NCBI RefSeq assembly: GCF_039539485.1
Contig: NZ_BAABDF010000001.1
Coordinates: 216,973-280,972 of the forward strand
DNA from: Celeribacter arenosi
Lineage (GTDB): Bacteria; Pseudomonadota; Alphaproteobacteria; Rhodobacterales; Rhodobacteraceae
Length of the DNA: 64,000 nt
Reading direction: 5' to 3'
Shown here: positions 59,660-64,000 of the stretch, one piece after another
Layout: every line of letters begins with the position of its first letter
Position numbering within the stretch: the stretch's first letter is position 1
The notes under the pieces: generated by a model
Seen by the model: the letters and a program-made list of their open reading frames with translations, nothing else
Told to the model about the DNA's origin: nothing
Database searches by the model: none
Program-made: the position numbers and the translations under genes

Positions 59660-60805
59660 TCAGGCAGTAACGCGGGCGGCCGTGTCGTTGATCTTGAATA
59701 CCATATCAAGGATCAGCGCGGCGGGGTCAAGGTTCACACCCCGCGCATGGCGTGCGCGCGCGGAAAGACTGGCCTGAAGTGCCGCCCAATCGCGCGCTGC
59801 AGTCCCGTCGGGGGCAAGCCGTGCCATCAGGGCTGCCTCGCCCTTTGCCGCCTCGACGATGGGGGGGCGTCCGGCACCGGTGCGGGCCAGACGGGTCAGG
59901 AAACGGTCCATGAGCCCGATCACCAGATCGAAGCGTTCGGCATTGGCCGCACCCACACAGCTCTCGGCGAGTTTGAGCGCGCTAGGACGGTCGAGACGGG
60001 GCATCGTCTCGAAGAGCGCGACGAGGTCGCGATAGGTGTCCATGCCGTCAAGGTTCGTCAATCTGATCGCATCCCCTACCGACCCGGCCGAGAGTTCGGC
60101 CAAAGCGTCCGTCCGCTCTGCGACATCGACCCCTGTCGCGTCAAGAGCATGTGCAAGATCGCTGGCCTCAAGCGGACCGAGCCGAAGCGTCCGGCAACGT
60201 GAGCGAATGGTGGGCAAAAGGCGCGAAGGTTGGTGCGCGATCAGCAGCAATACGGCATGCGCGGGTGGTTCTTCCAAAGTCTTCAGGAGCGCGTTGGCCG
60301 CGTTCGTGTTCATCTCGTCGCTGGCGTCCACAATGACCACGCGGTAGCCGCCCTCGGTTGCCGAGAAATGGAAGAAACCGTTGAGTTCGCGCACTTCTTC
60401 GACGGTTAGCTGGGTCTTGAGGCGTTTGGCCTTTTTGTCCCATGCGCGCCGGACGAGCTTCAGACGAGGCTCGCTCAGGCTCGCCGCGCGCCGAACCGCA
60501 GGGGTTTCAGTGTCGACATCAAGCGACGCCGCGATGGGGGCGGCTTCTTCAAACATGCCCCCGGTTTGGGGCAGCGGTTGGGTCAAAAGGAAACGCGCCA
60601 GACGCCACGCCAGCGTTGCTTTGCCCACGCCGCGCGGCCCTGTGATGAGCCACGCATGGTGCATTCGACCGGAGTTGTATGCGTCGAGAAACTCGGCCTC
60701 TGCTTCACTATGACCGAACAGTTGGGGCGTGTGGCGCGGATGCGGGGCACCCGGGGCACAATCGGCCTGAGGAACCTCGTCCATTTCGCCGATAACGGTG
60801 CTCAT
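59660..60805 (-). CDS. holB: DNA polymerase III subunit delta' HolB
   Basis: This 381-residue clamp-loader subunit has an AAA+ fold. The degenerate P-loop GPRGVGKATLAW is near residue 55, followed by VVIVDASDEMNTNAANALLKTLEEPP, the sensor region HQPSRLLPTIRSRCRTLRL, and the C-terminal collar domain. The zinc-binding Cys motif of E. coli HolB is not evident, which is common in alphaproteobacteria. It overlaps tmk by 4 nt (ATGA), so the two are coupled. Confidence 0.94.
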   Translation of the reverse strand: MSTVIGEMDEVPQADCAPGAPHPRHTPQLFGHSEAEAEFLDAYNSGRMHHAWLITGPRGVGKATLAWRLARFLLTQPLPQTGGMFEEAAPIAASLDVDTETPAVRRAASLSEPRLKLVRRAWDKKAKRLKTQLTVEEVRELNGFFHFSATEGGYRVVIVDASDEMNTNAANALLKTLEEPPAHAVLLLIAHQPSRLLPTIRSRCRTLRLGPLEASDLAHALDATGVDVAERTDALAELSAGSVGDAIRLTNLDGMDTYRDLVALFETMPRLDRPSALKLAESCVGAANAERFDLVIGLMDRFLTRLARTGAGRPPIVEAAKGEAALMARLAPDGTAARDWAALQASLSARARHARGVNLDPAALILDMVFKINDTAARVTA

Positions 60806-61419
60806 GGTAGGTGCCGGGTTACGATTTCGATCACGTCAGCGGCAACAATATCCATCGCTCTGCCGGCGTCGATGATCTGAAAGCGCGCGTTGGCGCGGGC
60901 GAGGTTTAGAAAGGCTGCGCGACAGCGGGCCTGAAAATCCGCGCCGAAATCCTCGAACCGTTCTTCCACGGTCTGACGCCCTTTTGCGCGGGCCAGTCCG
61001 ACCTTCGGATCCATGTCGAACAGGAGGGTCAGGTCGGGTTCAATACCGATCATCTCGTCGTGGAGGCGGTCAACCTTGGCGCGCAAATCGCCGCGTGTTG
61101 CGCCCTGAAACACCCGCGTGGAATCCGCAAACCGGTCGCAGATCACGACCTTTCCGGCGTCCAATGCAGGGCGGATGGTTTTTTCCAAATGGTCGCGGCG
61201 CGCAGCCGTGAAGAGGAGGATTTCCGTTTCCGCAGACCAGCGGTCGGGATCTCCCTCCAGAACGAGTTTGCGAATTTCCTCGGCGCCCGTGGAGCCGCCC
61301 GGTTCGCGGGTGTGGATGACGTCCATGCCGCGCGCGACCAAAGCCTCTGCGAGCAGGCGCGCCTGCGTCGACTTTCCGGAGCCGTCAATGCCCTCGAAGG
61401 AGATGAACATGCCGGTCAC
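60802..61419 (-). CDS. tmk: thymidylate kinase
   Basis: This 205-residue kinase converts dTMP to dTDP. The P-loop is GIDGSGKST (10-18), with the DR motif in ICDRFADSTRVFQG and the lid region ARAKGRQTVEERFEDFG carrying basic residues. The GTG start overlaps the dac stop (GTGA at 61419-61416), and its stop overlaps the holB start, so dac-tmk-holB is one translationally linked block. Confidence 0.96.
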   Translation of the reverse strand: MTGMFISFEGIDGSGKSTQARLLAEALVARGMDVIHTREPGGSTGAEEIRKLVLEGDPDRWSAETEILLFTAARRDHLEKTIRPALDAGKVVICDRFADSTRVFQGATRGDLRAKVDRLHDEMIGIEPDLTLLFDMDPKVGLARAKGRQTVEERFEDFGADFQARCRAAFLNLARANARFQIIDAGRAMDIVAADVIEIVTRHLP

Positions 61420-62579
61420 TGGGTAACAGCTGCAGGGTCCGAACCGTCGCCTGAAATCCGGTCTTTCAGAACCACAAATGCCGAACGAAGCCGCGGTGCG
61501 ATGCCGCCCCGTTTGACCGAACGGTCTGCGACCAATGGCAGGCGCGCGGCGGGTAGATCATCGCGTTCGACAACGAGTTCGGCGATCACGTCGCCCTGCG
61601 TGATCGGCGCTTCGAGTGGGCTCGTGTATACTACCGTCGCATCGATTTGTCCGAGCTGGGTGCCGGGAAGAAGGACAGAGATCGGTTCGTTGGCGACGAG
61701 GCCAATTTCGGTTTCGTCGCCCATCCAGACCGGCGCACGGGCAAATTCCTGTCCGACTTCACCAATGGTTGTTTCCGCGAACTGACGGAAGGCCCAGCCG
61801 ACAATGCGTTCGGCTTCCTGTGCGCGCTCGGCCTCCGATGTCAGGCCGGAGATCACAAAGACGATGCGGCGGGTGCCCTGTGTGGCGGACCCGACGAGGC
61901 CATACCCGGCTTCCTGTGTGTGGCCGGTTTTCAGGCCATCGGCGCCAATTCCGAGTTTCAGCAACGGGTTGCGGTTAAACCGGTTCTGGGGTGCGCGTCC
62001 GTCGTAGGGAAACTCCAACTGCCCGAAATATCCGTAGTATTCGGGGAATTCCTCGATCAGGCGAACGGCCAATACGCCCAGATCTTGCATCGACATCCGG
62101 TGATTTGGGTTTGGCCACCCGGATGCATTGGCGAAGGTAGAATTGTTCATTCCCAGTGCGCGAGCGCGGTCGTTCATCAGGCGGGCAAAGTTGTCTTCGG
62201 TCCCCCCCAACCCTTCGGCCACAGCCACACAGGCGTCGTTTCCGGAGAGCACAATAATGCCCTGGATCAGTTCCTCGACCGTCGGGCGGTCGGTTTCGTT
62301 GAGGAACATAGTCGAGCCGCCCATTTGTTTGGATCGGGTGGAGACCGGAAACCGTGTGTCGAGCGTCACACGTCCATCCCGCAGGGCCTCAAACAGCATG
62401 TTGAGCGTCATGAGTTTGGACATAGATGCCGGCGGCAGGGGGATGTCTGCTTCTTTCGACATCAAAACCGTGTCGGTTCCGAGGTCATAGACCCAGGCCG
62501 CACGGGCATTGGTGTCAAACGCGCTTGCAGGGTGGGCAAGGGCGAGTGTGAAGGAAATGAGGACGGCGATGAGGCGCAT
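61416..62579 (-). CDS. D-alanyl-D-alanine carboxypeptidase (DacA/DacC type, PBP5-like)
   Basis: This 387-residue periplasmic peptidase trims terminal D-Ala from peptidoglycan. A signal peptide (1-20, ending ASA) is followed by the SxxK motif SMSK (52-55), SGN (112-114) and KTG (217-219). A C-terminal beta-rich PBP5_C domain follows, but a membrane-anchoring amphipathic helix is not obvious. ATG 62579 is preferred because AAAGGACA lies upstream; ATG 62600 is the alternative. It overlaps tmk by 4 nt. Confidence 0.94.
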   Translation of the reverse strand: MRLIAVLISFTLALAHPASAFDTNARAAWVYDLGTDTVLMSKEADIPLPPASMSKLMTLNMLFEALRDGRVTLDTRFPVSTRSKQMGGSTMFLNETDRPTVEELIQGIIVLSGNDACVAVAEGLGGTEDNFARLMNDRARALGMNNSTFANASGWPNPNHRMSMQDLGVLAVRLIEEFPEYYGYFGQLEFPYDGRAPQNRFNRNPLLKLGIGADGLKTGHTQEAGYGLVGSATQGTRRIVFVISGLTSEAERAQEAERIVGWAFRQFAETTIGEVGQEFARAPVWMGDETEIGLVANEPISVLLPGTQLGQIDATVVYTSPLEAPITQGDVIAELVVERDDLPAARLPLVADRSVKRGGIAPRLRSAFVVLKDRISGDGSDPAAVTQ

Positions 62580-62646
62580 CTGGGGGCTGTCCTTTCGCAT
62601 TGGGTCAGCGGGTTAGGGCAGGGCGGCTAGATCGCCCCGCCATCCA

Positions 62647-63516
62647 TTAGTGCGTCACCGCGTAGGCATCCGTGAAGCCCGTGGCCTTCACTTTTGCGAG
62701 AAGATCGGCGCGCGCGCCTGCGGTGCTTGCCGGTCCCACGACGACGCGCCAAAACGACTTGCCGTTCGAGTTTCCGGATTTGACTTCGGCGGTTACGCCT
62801 TGGGAGGCGAGCATTTCAACGGTGCGGCGCGCGTTGGCCTCAACCGAGAAAATCCCGATTTGCAGATAGGGTTTGCTTAGCGTTGATGTTGTCACGGGCG
62901 CTGGGGCGGCCGGTTTTGGCATCGGTGCTGTCGGCGTTCCGGCCTCGATCGCGTCGAGCGTCGCGGCAGCATCGGCTATCGGATCCAACGGCGCTGTTTC
63001 AATCGCCTCGGGCGCATCAAGCGTTTCTGTCTCCATCGGGGCAGGGGCGGGCGCGATCGCAACTTCCTCACGACGCAGGGCGGTGACAGAAAGTTCAACG
63101 GGCGCGCCCGCGAGCATCCCGAGCGCTTCTGCAGTGTCCGACGATACCTGAAGGGCGGGACCGGGTGCGGTGGTTTCGCGTTTGAACAGCGCTCCGATCA
63201 CCGATTGACCGTTGGCTTCATTGCGGATGATGACCCGCTCGGGGTCGGAAACATCGGAATGCGCAATCCAGACCCCGCCGAGTGACGGGCGTCCGTCCCA
63301 GAGGCCGCGGTCGGTGACCTGAAACACATCCGGTGCCTCGACGTCTTTTTCGATCACACCACCCGCGGCCGACGGACCCGTGTTGGATCCCTCTGTGGTT
63401 GGTTTTTTTGCGAACGCATCTTTAAAACTCTGGCCTTCCTCACAGCCGCTCAAACCGATGGTTGTTACCATCAGGAGCGCTGCGGTGCCCGTCAAACGCC
63501 ATGTCTTTTGTGTCAT
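62647..63516 (-). CDS. SPOR-domain lipoprotein
   Basis: This 289-residue protein has a lipoprotein signal peptide with the lipobox LSGC (Cys25). A central domain (about 60-150) resembles the RlpA-like double-psi barrel region of this family, and a proline/alanine-rich linker follows (about 165-215). A C-terminal SPOR domain (about 215-289, YLQIGIFSVEANARRTVEML and WRVVVGPASTAGARADLLAK) binds denuded septal glycan. It heads the operon with dac, tmk and holB. ATG 63516 is chosen because the open extension to 63678 is basic and non-homologous. It probably localises to the division site. Confidence 0.88.
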   Translation of the reverse strand: MTQKTWRLTGTAALLMVTTIGLSGCEEGQSFKDAFAKKPTTEGSNTGPSAAGGVIEKDVEAPDVFQVTDRGLWDGRPSLGGVWIAHSDVSDPERVIIRNEANGQSVIGALFKRETTAPGPALQVSSDTAEALGMLAGAPVELSVTALRREEVAIAPAPAPMETETLDAPEAIETAPLDPIADAAATLDAIEAGTPTAPMPKPAAPAPVTTSTLSKPYLQIGIFSVEANARRTVEMLASQGVTAEVKSGNSNGKSFWRVVVGPASTAGARADLLAKVKATGFTDAYAVTH

Positions 63517-63730
63517 GCCTTTGTGCCCCTTGGACCGGTTTCGACGCTGTCGTTCCGGTGGCTTGTGCCGTTTTTCTGCTCTCTTGCCGGTTTGATTTCT
63601 CCGGCTTCTTGCGCGCAGTCTAACGGCTAGGCTGCAGGCTGGAAAGCCCCGCCTGAAACTGTGCGCGAAAATCGGCACGCATAGGGGTCTTTTAGAATCG
63701 GAAATGTCAGGCTAATTGTCCCTGATCTGC

Positions 63731-63820
63731 GGAGGAGTGGCAGAGTGGTCGAATGCACCGGTCTTGAAAACCGACGTGCGTGAAAGCGTACCGTGGGTTC
63801 GAATCCCACCTCCTCCGCCA
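63731..63820 (+). tRNA. tRNA-Ser (anticodon TGA)
   Basis: This is a 90-nt class II tRNA with encoded CCA. The acceptor arms GGAGGAG and CTCCTCC pair. The anticodon loop CTTGAAA carries TGA at 63765-63767, reading UCN serine codons. A long variable arm is followed by the T-loop TTCGAAT. Serine tRNA genes are frequent integration sites; a possible integrase start lies 136 nt downstream. Confidence 0.96.
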
Positions 63821-63846
63821 CCATACAGTTTTGGTCGGTTTGAATG

Positions 63847-63868
63847 GGTCGCCTTTGGCGGCCTTTTT
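63847..63868 (+). terminator. terminator after tRNA-Ser
   Basis: GGTCGCC and GGCGGCC (one G-T pair) form a hairpin with a TTT loop followed by TTTTTC. Confidence 0.7.
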
Positions 63869-63956
63869 CATTTTATTTCTTAGGTTTGCGGCAAGTGCGG
63901 GTTTGGTTGGATTTTGCCCGCTATTTCTGGTCTGCGTTCGGTTGCTGGTATGAAAC

Positions 63957-64000
63957 ATGGCGGCGCTGAGCGGGAAGCTAACAAAGAAGCTCGTCGAGAA
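63957..64000 (+). CDS. start of a possible tyrosine recombinase/integrase (partial)
   Basis: From ATG 63957 the window reads 14 residues, MAALSGKLTKKLVE, before it ends. The LTKKLVE motif resembles the N-terminus of phage/island tyrosine integrases, and the position just past a tRNA-Ser gene fits. Fourteen residues are too few to prove this. An alternative ATG at 63950 in another frame gives a charged peptide that I do not recognise. No clear Shine-Dalgarno is seen. Confidence 0.35.
   Translation, partial: MAALSGKLTKKLVE

Noticed and set aside
63707..63958. 83-codon minus-strand frame across tRNA-Ser
   Set aside because: It spans the tRNA gene and its terminator on the opposite strand.
1..64000. 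CRISPR arrays, insertion sequences, rRNA operon
   Set aside because: No regularly spaced repeats, transposase-like frames or rRNA sequence were seen in the window.

Overview
The window is 64 kb of a GC-rich alphaproteobacterial chromosome. Gene content and order point to the Rhodobacteraceae, probably the Roseobacter group: a division and cell-wall (dcw) cluster with two DUF2484 genes between murC and murB, cobS near dnaJ and bolA, aa3 oxidase ctaD beside a class I cytochrome c, and a SPOR-dac-tmk-holB-tatD-MBL operon. The lineage is an inference from gene content only. Nearly all of the window is housekeeping DNA with few intergenic gaps.

Region 1 (1-21.7 kb) is the dcw cluster on the + strand: the rsmH tail, ftsL, ftsI, murE, murF, mraY, murD, ftsW, murG, murC, an APC permease, two DUF2484 membrane proteins, murB, ddl, ftsQ, ftsA, ftsZ and lpxC. 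Many junctions are TGATG, GTGA or ATGA overlaps. An L-lactate dehydrogenase gene lies inverted between murD and ftsW. A 369-bp region before ftsZ holds a perfect DnaA-box consensus and several inverted repeats.

Region 2 (21.8-31.7 kb) holds bamD, recN, a D-lactate-dehydrogenase-like flavoenzyme, a ClC chloride channel, a DUF427 protein, aminopeptidase P and cobT. Region 3 (31.8-37.6 kb) holds an FMN reductase, a small secreted protein whose start codon lies in a hairpin, a racemase homologue lacking both catalytic cysteines and overlapping cobS, then cobS, a fasciclin protein, DUF808, a DnaJ-like protein and bolA.

Region 4 (37.6-54.2 kb) is mixed: gatB, a lysozyme-fold protein, a UbiH-type hydroxylase, a HAD phosphatase, a GntR regulator, a fused MshEN-GT2 glycosyltransferase with a CtrA-like site upstream, carA, yqeY, DUF2244, a VOC protein, a serine hydrolase, ctaD, cytochrome c and lipB.

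Region 5 (54.4-64 kb) has tRNA-Leu(GAG), an RTX-Hint protein, an AEC transporter, the MBL/tatD/holB/tmk/dac/SPOR operon on the minus strand, and tRNA-Ser(TGA). The tRNA-Ser is followed at the window edge by what may be the first codons of a tyrosine recombinase, so a genomic island may begin there. No CRISPR array, IS element or rRNA was seen. No complete new defence or secretion system is evident. The best candidates for undescribed biology are the DUF2484/permease block in the peptidoglycan operon, the cysteine-less racemase coupled to cobS, and the start-codon hairpin.
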